Assembly: GCF_013185915.1 (NCBI RefSeq)
Contig: NZ_JAAZUH010000001.1
Coordinates: 1,922,001 to 1,986,000, forward strand
From: Stenotrophomonas bentonitica
Lineage (GTDB): Bacteria; Pseudomonadota; Gammaproteobacteria; Xanthomonadales; Xanthomonadaceae
Direction of reading: 5' to 3'
DNA length: 64,000 nucleotides
Below, piece after piece: positions 16,392-26,059 of the stretch (the stretch's first letter is position 1; each line of letters opens with the position of its first letter). Under the pieces are notes generated by a model that saw nothing but the letters and a program-made list of their open reading frames with translations, made no database searches and had not been told where the DNA came from. The translations under genes were made by a program, and so were the position numbers.

Positions 16392-17681
16392 TCAAGCACT
16401 ACCTTTGGTCGCAAAGCAACACGTAGCCTCAAGCCAGTCTTTCGGAAATTCTTCATACGGGGCATCGTAAAGATCAGCGAGTGCGTGTGCGCTCTCCTTC
16501 CACAACGATACCTGCGCACTTATCCACCATTCGAGCGACTGAAATTCACAAGCAACTCGACCGAAACTCTGCTCACTGACGCGAAACACACTCTGGCCTG
16601 GCTCACCTTCTTTCACTGCTATTTGGAACGACCAAGTTCCGTCCATCAAGGCCCAAGCTGTCAAACGCTGCTCGGCCAGCGAACGCTTGATCACCAATGC
16701 GTCAATGATGACGGCGACATGGATCGACCTATGGATGGAAGGAACAAGATTGGAAGGCTCAAACGACAGGGTGAATGGGTACGCGGGCAACCACGACTCA
16801 TCAGGGCTAAGAACATAAATAACCGTGCCATGCCCGGCTACTCTCCCGATTAGCGCATCGACTCTCGACAGATCTTCTGCGAATTGATCGTTAAATGCCA
16901 CGTAGGTTAGCCCTACCTCTGGATGCCGAACCGCGCAGCCGCCGGCCAAGGCGTCGCGCATGCATTCATTCATTGATGCCGAATGCTCTATCTGGCTTGG
17001 CGTGATTTCGACTCGCCGAACGTACCGCATCCCGCGAAAGGAATGCGCGCAGTCATCCTTTAAAAACTGAGCAATTTCCTGCATACCAGAGATTTGCCGT
17101 TCCATTCGAGCGTTCGAATTTTCTGACGATTTCATCTCGACGATTAGGGGCTCCTGACCGGCGAGCGCGCATAGATCGCCGTGCCTTATTACGTTTGTAA
17201 TATCGGAAAGGACGACTGGCACGCTCATATCGATCCCCTTCCTCAAGAGCTTGTACTCTTTGCGGAAGCCAGTCTTACCCGAGATGAACCCCGGCCCTTG
17301 CTTAGGCCTGTAATCGCTGTCGTAGAACAGATGCTTGAGTGAGTACTTCGACTGATATATGAAGGGAATTCCATCGCCAAGACAGCGCCACAGAAAAATC
17401 CTGTGGTGCAGGAATTTAATCCTCTCATCAATTGCGATGATCAGGTCCTTGACCGCCCTGGCTTTCTCTTTGCTCACTCGGTTACGCGACAGATATCTTT
17501 TGCAGCGCGCTCGCGCTTTCCGCAAGCGCGGCACACGCTTCTCACATTGGGCAATGCTCCGGATGAGGTAGCGTTGTAGAGCAAGGACCAAGTCCAATCG
17601 GCCGCTGTCACGTTTAACCGACCAAAGAAGCTCGGCTGCCTCCGCGTAGTCACCGCGCGCTTGCCGCTGACGGCTGCTCAT
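16392..17681 (-). CDS. PD-(D/E)XK nuclease-like protein
   Basis: A 429-residue protein I cannot place in a named family. The centre reads HGDLCALAGQEPLIVEMKSS, giving D169-(X12)-E182-M-K184, the layout of a PD-(D/E)XK nuclease core: Asp before a beta hairpin, then a hydrophobic strand ending E-x-K. The N-terminal third is helical and basic (RVPRLRKARARCKRYLSR). ATG 17681 follows AAGGGAG; an in-frame GTG at 17729 would add 16 residues but has no ribosome-binding site. It is convergent with the Sll1717-like ATPase and adjacent to the tRNA. Cleavage activity and a defence role are inferences. Confidence 0.62.
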   Translation of the reverse strand: MSSRQRQARGDYAEAAELLWSVKRDSGRLDLVLALQRYLIRSIAQCEKRVPRLRKARARCKRYLSRNRVSKEKARAVKDLIIAIDERIKFLHHRIFLWRCLGDGIPFIYQSKYSLKHLFYDSDYRPKQGPGFISGKTGFRKEYKLLRKGIDMSVPVVLSDITNVIRHGDLCALAGQEPLIVEMKSSENSNARMERQISGMQEIAQFLKDDCAHSFRGMRYVRRVEITPSQIEHSASMNECMRDALAGGCAVRHPEVGLTYVAFNDQFAEDLSRVDALIGRVAGHGTVIYVLSPDESWLPAYPFTLSFEPSNLVPSIHRSIHVAVIIDALVIKRSLAEQRLTAWALMDGTWSFQIAVKEGEPGQSVFRVSEQSFGRVACEFQSLEWWISAQVSLWKESAHALADLYDAPYEEFPKDWLEATCCFATKGSA

Positions 17682-17776
17682 TCCCAGCTTGCTCCCTTCC
17701 CTAGTCTCCCACTTGTAGGCAGTGTCCACTGCAAATCAACAAGCTGCAAACCCGTGGAGGCATGCGGTCGCATCGC

Positions 17777-17794
17777 AAATTTTCCGGAAAATTT
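17777..17794. promoter_or_regulatory. Perfect 18-bp AT-rich palindrome upstream of the nuclease-like gene
   Basis: AAATTTTCCGGAAAATTT is a perfect palindrome 96 bp upstream of the ATG at 17681, between that gene and the tRNA. It is a good size for a dimeric repressor site; the regulator is unknown. Confidence 0.5.
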
Positions 17795-17845
17795 TACGGC
17801 GCTGCGAAGAGATGCCCGGCAAACCGGCTAAGTGCCTGATTTGAT

Positions 17846-17921
17846 TGGTGGGCCCAGAAGGATTCGAACCTTCAACCAAAGGATTATGAGTCCTCTGCTC
17901 TAACCGTTGAGCTATAGGCCC
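17846..17921 (-). tRNA. tRNA with CAT anticodon, most likely tRNA-Ile2 (lysidine-modified)
   Basis: 76 nt including an encoded CCA. The acceptor stem GGGCCTA/TGGGCCC pairs with one G-T, the anticodon stem GAGGA/TCCTT holds loop CTCATAA, and the T stem GAAGG/CCTTC holds TTCGAAT. The D loop has 8 nt (AACGGTTA), as in ileX-type genes; elongator tRNA-Met usually has one more. TilS-type lysidine modification of C34 would make it read AUA. Its 3' end faces the accessory island, a common integration position. Confidence 0.9.
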
Positions 17922-17965
17922 TGCGCGGGTGCACAGTGTAGTGGACGCCTGCGGGGCCTTGCCAC

Positions 17966-19186
17966 TCATGAAGAAGCCTGCACGATCGCCGCCGCCCGCC
18001 AGGCATTCCGCTTGGCCATGGCGCGCAGGGCCTTCGAGCGCAGCAGGCCGGAAGCCGCCACCCGGTTCCAGTAGTCCATTGCCAGCGGGGCGGCCCAGCG
18101 GAGAGGGTCGCAGCTGCCTCTAAAGGCAGGCGAGATGGGCGCGATCGGTGCGAGCGCAGGCAGCGCGCCGCTACGGCACGGGGCCAGCGAGCTGGGCAGC
18201 ATGTCGTACACCGGCACCAAGGGCAGCGGGCCGCAGTCGAGCAGCTGGAAGCCGAGGTTGCCTTGGTGCATGTGGTCGTTGCCGATCAGCCGCCCGAAGG
18301 CATGGAGCTGTTCCATGCGAAGGGCTGTGTCGGCCGTGATCCAGCCCAGCGCCTGCAGGTGTTCACCCGCCGCGCCCCAGTCACTAGGGGTCTCGCGGGC
18401 CAATGCTGATAGCGACATCAATGACACGAAGCCGCGGCGACCGGGGACCACGGGGGTCCGGTCGAAGCGGTCCACCTCGAGAAAGGTGTAGCCGCGACTC
18501 TGGATGAGCTGGGAGCTGCAGGCCGCCACGCCGGCGTCGCGCAGGCATTGCAGGGCGAGGTGCTCGCATACCAGCAGGTCCGCCCAGCGTTCGGCCGCCG
18601 GGCCGTCACCGGCCTTGGCGAACTTCACCAGCACGGCCCTGCGCTGTTCGTCAGCTGCGATGGTGGCGGTGAATTTGGGCTGCTCGCCGCCTGGTCCTGA
18701 GGAGATCCCTTTGCCGATTGCCAGGTTTTGGGCGCTCTCCGGGTAGGCGCGGTTGCGGTCCGCTTCGTGCACGTGGTCAGGCGAGCATTCGAGCGCAGTC
18801 AGTGCGGCGTGGAGTGCGGGCTCTCCGGGAATGATGTCGCCGACGCCGGTTCCTCCGGTTAGGGCGAGGTGGTTGAGCAGGGTCGTCGGTGAGGCGTGGT
18901 CGCCTGGCAAGCCAAGGCCCGGCTGGTGCGCGTGACGCTGGGCGTACAACCTGCCCAGGAAGCCTTGGGGCCGGAGGTCGTCGAGGTACCAGGGCAGGCC
19001 GGGGAAGGTGTCGCCGTCCGGGCATCTGGCGAGGTTGGGTCGCGTGGAGGTGAGATGCGCCCTGAAGGCGTCGCCTGGCAAGGATTCGAGATGGCCCAGG
19101 CGCTCGACGGTGGCGTCTTCTTTCAGGCGAAAGAGGGGGAAGAGTCTGTTGGGGGAAGTGGCGGCCATGTGGGCAGCGTGGGACAT
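17966..19186 (-). CDS. HipA/YjjJ-like kinase, apparently lacking the N-terminal HTH
   Basis: About 406 residues. HipA-type features are visible: the ATP-binding stretch SSGPGGEQPKFTA, a Lys in AVLVKFAK, the catalytic loop FGRLIGNDHMHQGNLGFQ and the metal-binding YDMLPSS. The segment LRPQGFLGRLYAQ is characteristic of the YjjJ branch. YjjJ proteins, as I recall them, begin with a winged helix that is absent here: the frame starts directly at FPLFRLKED and the space upstream is taken by the rpoD terminator. The start is uncertain (ATG 19186 or 19168; a GTG at 19255 sits in the terminator tail) and none has a ribosome-binding site. No antitoxin gene is adjacent. Confidence 0.75.
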   Translation of the reverse strand: MSHAAHMAATSPNRLFPLFRLKEDATVERLGHLESLPGDAFRAHLTSTRPNLARCPDGDTFPGLPWYLDDLRPQGFLGRLYAQRHAHQPGLGLPGDHASPTTLLNHLALTGGTGVGDIIPGEPALHAALTALECSPDHVHEADRNRAYPESAQNLAIGKGISSGPGGEQPKFTATIAADEQRRAVLVKFAKAGDGPAAERWADLLVCEHLALQCLRDAGVAACSSQLIQSRGYTFLEVDRFDRTPVVPGRRGFVSLMSLSALARETPSDWGAAGEHLQALGWITADTALRMEQLHAFGRLIGNDHMHQGNLGFQLLDCGPLPLVPVYDMLPSSLAPCRSGALPALAPIAPISPAFRGSCDPLRWAAPLAMDYWNRVAASGLLRSKALRAMAKRNAWRAAAIVQASS

Positions 19187-19255
19187 ACGCACCGGGGCTG
19201 GAACGCAATTTGTTGCATTCGGGGGAAGGGCCCTCCTCCGCCTGACCTTGAACAC

Positions 19256-19282
19256 AAAAAACCCCGCCGAAGCGGGGTTTTT
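19256..19282 (-). terminator. Intrinsic terminator of rpoD
   Basis: ACCCCGC/GCGGGGT stem (19261-19267 with 19272-19278) with CGAA loop, followed on the minus strand by six T. It is 24 bp past the rpoD stop. Confidence 0.9.
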
Positions 19283-19305
19283 CGATCAACGCACCAACGC
19301 TGGAA

Positions 19306-21156
<1,851 letters not shown>

Positions 21157-21246
21157 GTAGTGCTCGCGCCACCGGCAGGGATGAGGAATAGAACCTAGCA
21201 TTATACCAGCCCAGCGCCCCCTCGGGCCCGGGCGGTGGTCCCGGGG

Positions 21247-21687
21247 TCAGGGTCTGAGCAGGAAAGTCACTGGACCATCGTTGACCAGGCTGACAACCAT
21301 ATGGGCGCCGAACTGCCCGGTTTCCACCCCCGAACCATGCTTTTGACGACAGATCTCCACCAATCTGTTGAATCCACGTTCAGCCTCGGCGGGCGGCGCG
21401 GCGGTACTGAAACCCGGTCGCATCCCGCTGGAGGTGTCCGCCGCCAGGGTGAACTGGCTGACCAGCAGCAGCCCGCCCCCTGTCTCCCCCAGGGATCGGT
21501 TCATTTTTCCGCTGTCATCTGCAAACACACGGTAACCAAGCAGCCGATCGGCCATCCGGGCGATCTGGGCGTCGGTGTCGCCCGGCTCCATGCCGACCAG
21601 GGCCAGCAGGCCCGGGCCGATCTGGCCGACCACGGCCCCGTCGACGCTGACGCTGGCCTGGGTAACGCGCTGGATGAGGACAAGCAT
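21247..21687 (-). CDS. dtd: D-aminoacyl-tRNA deacylase
   Basis: A 146-residue enzyme that hydrolyses D-amino acids (and glycine mischarged on tRNA-Ala) from tRNA. The family's two signatures are present: SQFTLAAD at the active site and the Gly-cisPro motif in NDGPVTFLL. The start is set at ATG 21687 (MLVLIQRVTQASV), the standard N-terminus. The gene runs divergently from the acyltransferase; its 5' end lies 73 bp from that start codon, so the two promoters are close together. Confidence 0.96.
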   Translation of the reverse strand: MLVLIQRVTQASVSVDGAVVGQIGPGLLALVGMEPGDTDAQIARMADRLLGYRVFADDSGKMNRSLGETGGGLLLVSQFTLAADTSSGMRPGFSTAAPPAEAERGFNRLVEICRQKHGSGVETGQFGAHMVVSLVNDGPVTFLLRP

Positions 21688-21760
21688 GGCAGGGGGCATT
21701 CCGCAGGAAGGGCGGCCTACCTTAGTAGTTGGGCGCGCGCACCGGCTAGACTTTGACGCG

Positions 21761-22678
21761 ATGAAACCGCAAACCACCGCCCGCCTGGCCTACCGCGCCG
21801 CTGCCCTGTTCACCCGCCTGCCCTGGTCCTGGCTGCGCGGTTTCGCGCATGCGCTGGCCGGGCTGTGGATCGCCCTGAACGCCCGCGAGAGCCGGGTGAC
21901 CCGGCGCAACCTGGAGCTGGCCTACCCGGAGCTGTCGGTCGAGCAGCGCGCGGCCCTGCACAAGGCGGTGCTGCGCTCGACCGCCCTGCAGGCGGTGGAA
22001 ACCCTGCGCCTGTGGACCCGCCCGCGTGAGCAGAACCTGGCCCTGCTCACCGAGCGCCACGGCGAAGCGCTGTACGACGCGGCGCTGGCCAGCGGCAAGG
22101 GGGTGATCGTGGCCGCCCCGCACTACGGCAACTGGGAGCTGCTCAACCAGTGGCTGGCCTCGCGCGGGCCGATCGCCATCGTCTACAAGGCGCCCGATGA
22201 AGCCGTGGGCGACGAATTCCTGCAGCTGGTGCGCGGCGGCAGCAACGTGCAGCAGGTGCGCGCCGAAGGCCCGGCGGTGCGGCAGCTGTTCAAGGTGCTC
22301 AAGGACGGCGGCGCCACCGGGATCCTGCCGGACCAGCAGCCCAAGGCCGGCGACGGCGTGTTCGCGCCGTTCTTCGGGGTGGAAGCGCTGACCATGACCC
22401 TGGTCAACCGGCTGGCCGAGCGCACCGGCGCCACCGTGCTGTACGGGTGGTGCGAGCGCGTGGGCCCGGGCATGCAGTTCGCGCTGCACATCACCCCGGC
22501 CGCGCCGGCGGTGGCCGACCCGGACCCGCGTACCGCCGCCAGTGCTCTGAATGCCGGGATCGAGGCGATTGCCCGCCGCGACCCCGCCCAGTACCAGTGG
22601 ACCTACAAGCGCTATACGCTGCGCCCGCCGCACAGCGACGAAGTGGACCCGTATGCCACCGAGGAACACCCGCACTAG
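21761..22678 (+). CDS. Lipid A biosynthesis-type acyltransferase (LpxL/HtrB family)
   Basis: 305 residues with an N-terminal membrane anchor region. The catalytic H-X4-E motif is in APHYGNWELLNQWLA, and the downstream blocks GGSNVQQVRAEG, GILPDQQPKAGDGVFAPFFG and QYQWTYKRYTLRP match LpxL/LpxM-type enzymes that acylate Kdo-lipid A at the inner membrane. The start is the ATG at 21761 (MKPQTTARLAYRAAALFTRLPWSW). Which acyl position it serves cannot be read from sequence. Confidence 0.9.
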   Translation: MKPQTTARLAYRAAALFTRLPWSWLRGFAHALAGLWIALNARESRVTRRNLELAYPELSVEQRAALHKAVLRSTALQAVETLRLWTRPREQNLALLTERHGEALYDAALASGKGVIVAAPHYGNWELLNQWLASRGPIAIVYKAPDEAVGDEFLQLVRGGSNVQQVRAEGPAVRQLFKVLKDGGATGILPDQQPKAGDGVFAPFFGVEALTMTLVNRLAERTGATVLYGWCERVGPGMQFALHITPAAPAVADPDPRTAASALNAGIEAIARRDPAQYQWTYKRYTLRPPHSDEVDPYATEEHPH

Positions 22679-22755
22679 CCGCCCCACCGACTGCGACGCT
22701 GTGTCGCGCGGCGCGCAATTGAATCGGCGCCTTCCGACCCCACTGTGAAACCACG

Positions 22756-23892
22756 ATGTCCCCCACGGCCCCCGCCATGTCCCCAGCTGCTTCTTCCCCG
22801 TTCGGCGATCCGGCCGCGATCCGCTGCGAGCGCGCGGTGGCCGAACTGCGCGCCGGCCGCCCGGTGGTGATCGACGACAGCCATGGCCAGCGCCTGGCCT
22901 TCATCGCCCTGGACAGCAGTACCCGCAGCAGCTACACCGCCTTTGCCGAGGTCGCCGCCGGGCAGCATTACCTGTTCCTCACCGCGACCCGCGCGCGGGT
23001 GCTGGGCGTGGCCGCCGAGCAGGGCGCCCGGGTGCCGCTGGCCGGGATCGACTTCGATGCCCTGCCCTCGCTGAGCTACCTGCGCGAACCCGAGCCGATG
23101 CCGGCCGGGTGGACGGCCGGGCAGGCGCTGGACGATGGCGCGGTGGAGATCGCCCGACTCGGGCTGCTGCTGCCGGCCATGGTCGGGGTGCTGCTGGCTC
23201 CGGGCGATGACCGTTTCGACAGCTGCGCGCAGGTGTCGCTGTGCGACCTGGCCCAGGGCGCCGAGCAGGCCGCGCACGCCTACGAACTGGTGGCGCGCTC
23301 GCCGGTGCCGCTGCGTGAGGTGGGCATGACCGAATTTGCGGTCTTCCGCGGCGGGGTCGCCCAGCGCGACCAGGTCGCGATCATCGTGGGCAACCCGGAC
23401 TTTGCCGGGGTGGTGCCGGTACGCGTGCACTCCTCGTGCCTGACCGGCGACCTGTTCGGCTCGCTCAAATGCGACTGCGGCGACCAGCTGCGGCGCGGCC
23501 TGCGCAAGCTCAAGGAGCTGGGCGGTGGCGTACTGCTGTACCTGGACCAGGAAGGGCGCGGCACGGGCATCGCAGCGAAGATGCGTGCCTATGGTTACCA
23601 GCATGACGGGCTGGACACGATCGACGCCGACGCGCAACTGGGCTTCGGTGCCGACGAGCGCCGCTACGGCAGCGCGGTGGCGATGCTGCAGGGCCTGGGC
23701 GTGCAGCGCGTGCAGCTGCTCAGCAACAACCCGACCAAGGCGCAGCGCCTGCGCCACGCCGGCATCGAGGTGGTGGACTGCGTGCCGGTGACCGGCGACA
23801 TCACCGCCGAGAACGAACATTACCTGCGCACCAAGGCCGAGCGTGCCGGCCACCTGCTGGACGTGGACGCGCTGATCCAGGCCGCGCAATAG
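22756..23892 (+). CDS. ribA: GTP cyclohydrolase II with degenerate RibB-like N-terminal domain
   Basis: A 378-residue protein of RibBA architecture. The C-terminal half is a complete GTP cyclohydrolase II: zinc and catalytic region VHSSCLTGDLFGSLKCDCGDQL, then YLDQEGRGTGIAAKMRAYGYQ, for the first step of riboflavin synthesis. The N-terminal ~190 residues look like DHBP synthase (RAVAELRAGRPVVIDD) but lack the acidic DDEDRENEGD loop; here the position reads DDSHGQRLAF. It probably only makes GTP-derived intermediate, with DHBP synthase supplied elsewhere. It follows the acyltransferase by 77 bp. Confidence 0.92.
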   Translation: MSPTAPAMSPAASSPFGDPAAIRCERAVAELRAGRPVVIDDSHGQRLAFIALDSSTRSSYTAFAEVAAGQHYLFLTATRARVLGVAAEQGARVPLAGIDFDALPSLSYLREPEPMPAGWTAGQALDDGAVEIARLGLLLPAMVGVLLAPGDDRFDSCAQVSLCDLAQGAEQAAHAYELVARSPVPLREVGMTEFAVFRGGVAQRDQVAIIVGNPDFAGVVPVRVHSSCLTGDLFGSLKCDCGDQLRRGLRKLKELGGGVLLYLDQEGRGTGIAAKMRAYGYQHDGLDTIDADAQLGFGADERRYGSAVAMLQGLGVQRVQLLSNNPTKAQRLRHAGIEVVDCVPVTGDITAENEHYLRTKAERAGHLLDVDALIQAAQ

Positions 23893-23979
23893 CGCGCGCC
23901 AACCTGCTACCGTCGTCGCGACGGGCGCAGCCGACCTGATACGGACGCCCGGCATGTTTCCTCCTGCCGAGCGCCCGCC

Positions 23980-24507
23980 TTGTCCGACCTGTCCCTGTCC
24001 CCGCCTCCGTTACCGTCTCCCCACCCCCTGCCCGAACAGGGCCACTGGCAGCCGTTGCCCAAGCGCGCGGCCACGTTGGCCGGCATTGCCGGCGCCATCA
24101 CCGGCGCGCTCGTGATCGGCGGCGCGCTGGGCACGCTGTGGGTGGTGCTGGACATGCCGATGCGCTGGGTCGGCGCGGCGGCGATGCTGCTGCCCGGCGC
24201 GCTGATCGGTGCGGTGTTCGGCTACCGCCGGCAGCGCCGAACCTGGTGGCGGCTGGACGCGCAGGGGCTGGGCGTGCGCCGCGATCTGATGTGGCAGCTG
24301 GAAACCCGGGTACCACTGTCGCGGGTACAGCACCTGGACCTGCGCCGGGGCCCGATCGAGCGCACCGCGCAGCTGGCCACGCTGGTGGTGCACACCGCTG
24401 GCAGCCGCTTCAGTGCGGTGTCGCTGGGTGGCCTGGACCAGGCCGATGCCGAACGCCTGCGCGACACGCTGGGCCGGCAGCTGGACCAGGACGATGACGC
24501 ACTGTGA
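23980..24507 (+). CDS. PH-domain membrane protein (YdbS-like)
   Basis: 175 residues. Two transmembrane helices (TLAGIAGAITGALVIGGALGTLWVV and the following AAMLLPGALIGAVFGY) are followed by a bacterial PH domain (WRLDAQGLGVRRDLMWQLETRVPLSRVQHLDLRRGPIERTAQLATLVVHTAG). The R-V-P-L-S-R-V-Q-H pattern is that of the YdbS family. The only workable start is TTG at 23980. Its TGA overlaps the GTG of the next gene, a YdbT-like protein; such pairs are usually co-expressed. Function in the family is poorly known. Confidence 0.85.
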   Translation: MSDLSLSPPPLPSPHPLPEQGHWQPLPKRAATLAGIAGAITGALVIGGALGTLWVVLDMPMRWVGAAAMLLPGALIGAVFGYRRQRRTWWRLDAQGLGVRRDLMWQLETRVPLSRVQHLDLRRGPIERTAQLATLVVHTAGSRFSAVSLGGLDQADAERLRDTLGRQLDQDDDAL

Positions 24508-26027
24508 GTACGCAGACGCCTGACGACGACGCGCCCGACCAGCGCCTGCACCCGTGGTCGTGGCTGTTCGTGCTGCTGATGCAGCTGCGCCAGTTCCTGC
24601 TGCCGCTGGTGGCGCTGGTGGTGTTCGGCAACCGCGGCGACCGCGACGAGATGTGGTCGAACCTGGCCGCGCTGGTGGTGATCGTGGTGCTGGTGGCGAT
24701 CTCGATCCTGCAGTACCTGACTTACCACTACCGGATCGGGCGCGATGCGATCAGCGTGCGCAGCGGGGTGGTTTCACGCAACCGCCGCGAGATTCCGTTC
24801 GCGCGCATCCACAACGTGGTGGTGCACCAGAATCCGCTGCACCGCATGTTCAACGTGGCCGAGCTGCGCCTGGAGTCGGCCGGCGGCAATCGGCCCGAAG
24901 CGGAAATGCGCGTGCTGCGACTGGACCAGGCCCTGGCGCTCGAGCAGCTGGTCCGCCAGCGCGGACAGCAGCCGGTGGCCGCCGCCGAGCCCGGCGGCGA
25001 AGCGGCAACGGCACTCCCCGCTGATGACGTGCTGCTGCAGCTGGACACCGCCGACGTGGTCCGGATCGGGCTGTTGTCCGACCGCGGCTGGGTGGTGGTG
25101 CTGGCGCTGTTCGGTGCGTCCTACCAGCTGTTCCCGCGCGACACGGTCAACGACGCGATCGAGTACGGCGGCCGCCAGGCGTTCGGCTACGCCAACCACC
25201 TGCATCCGGCCACGTGGGTCTGGGTGGTCGCCGCGCTGGTGCTGGTGGTGGGCTTCTGGGTGACGCTGCGGGTGTTGTCGGTGGCGATGGCGTTGCTGCG
25301 TTACCACGGCTTCCGGTTGACCGAACACGAGCGCCGCCTGACCGTGGCCAGCGGCCTGCTCACCCGCATGCGCACCAGCGTGGCGCGGCGCAGGATCCAG
25401 GCCTGGACCCTGCGTGAGAGCGCACTGCAGCGCTGGTTCAAGCGCCGCCACCTGCGCATCGATATTGCCGCCGGGGTGTCGAACAATGGCGAACGCCGCG
25501 ACCTGCGCGAGCTGGCACCGCTGGCCACGCCGCAGGCCTGCGATGCGCTGGTGCAGCACCTGCTGCCACAGCTGCAATGGCCACCACCTCAGTGGAACGC
25601 GGTGCCGCAACGGGGCTGGTGGCGGCTGTGCCTGCCGGCCCTGGTGATCGTGCCGCTGCTGGCGGCCGGTGCGGTGTGGGAAGTGGGTCCATGGGGAGCG
25701 TTGATACTGGCGTGGCTGCCATGGTCGGCGCTGCGCGCGCATCGCACGATGGCGCGCATGGGGTACCACCTGGACGCCCGCTACGTGGCGGTGCGCGGTG
25801 GCTGGTGGCAGCGCTGGTGGCGCTTTGCCGAGCTGGACAAGCTGCAGGCGCTGCGGCTGCAGCGCTCGCCGCTGGACCGTTGGCTGGGCACCAGCAGCGT
25901 CTGGCTGGATACGGCGGGGGCGCATGGCAGCGTGGGCCTGTGCCTGCGGTACCTGCCGGAGGATGAGGCGCGGGTGGTGTTTGAGCGGTTGAACGCGGCG
26001 TTTGTGAAGCGGCGCGTGGGGCGCTGA
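24504..26027 (+). CDS. Multi-PH-domain membrane protein (YdbT-like)
   Basis: 507 residues with three PH-like modules separated by paired transmembrane helices. The first module has YHYRIGRDAISVRSGVVSRNRREIPFARIHNVVVHQNPLHR, the second YHGFRLTEHERRLTVASGLLTRMRTSVARRRIQAWTLRES, the third YHLDARYVAVRGGWWQRWWRFAELDKLQAL. The start is GTG at 24504, overlapping the stop of the YdbS-like partner by 4 nt. The pair resembles the E. coli ydbS-ydbT unit. Role unproven, possibly membrane stress related. Confidence 0.87.
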   Translation: MSTQTPDDDAPDQRLHPWSWLFVLLMQLRQFLLPLVALVVFGNRGDRDEMWSNLAALVVIVVLVAISILQYLTYHYRIGRDAISVRSGVVSRNRREIPFARIHNVVVHQNPLHRMFNVAELRLESAGGNRPEAEMRVLRLDQALALEQLVRQRGQQPVAAAEPGGEAATALPADDVLLQLDTADVVRIGLLSDRGWVVVLALFGASYQLFPRDTVNDAIEYGGRQAFGYANHLHPATWVWVVAALVLVVGFWVTLRVLSVAMALLRYHGFRLTEHERRLTVASGLLTRMRTSVARRRIQAWTLRESALQRWFKRRHLRIDIAAGVSNNGERRDLRELAPLATPQACDALVQHLLPQLQWPPPQWNAVPQRGWWRLCLPALVIVPLLAAGAVWEVGPWGALILAWLPWSALRAHRTMARMGYHLDARYVAVRGGWWQRWWRFAELDKLQALRLQRSPLDRWLGTSSVWLDTAGAHGSVGLCLRYLPEDEARVVFERLNAAFVKRRVGR

Positions 26028-26035
26028 TCGTACGC

Positions 26036-26059
26036 AGCCACGCAGGGCGTGGCTCTACC
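26036..26059 (-). repeat. SMAG-type repeat element
   Basis: Inverted repeat AGCCACGC/GCGTGGCT with flanking GTAG on the minus strand (GGTAGAGCCACGC), the form of Stenotrophomonas GTAG repeats. The TAG of GTAG is the stop codon of the minus-strand gene ending at 26055. Confidence 0.8.
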
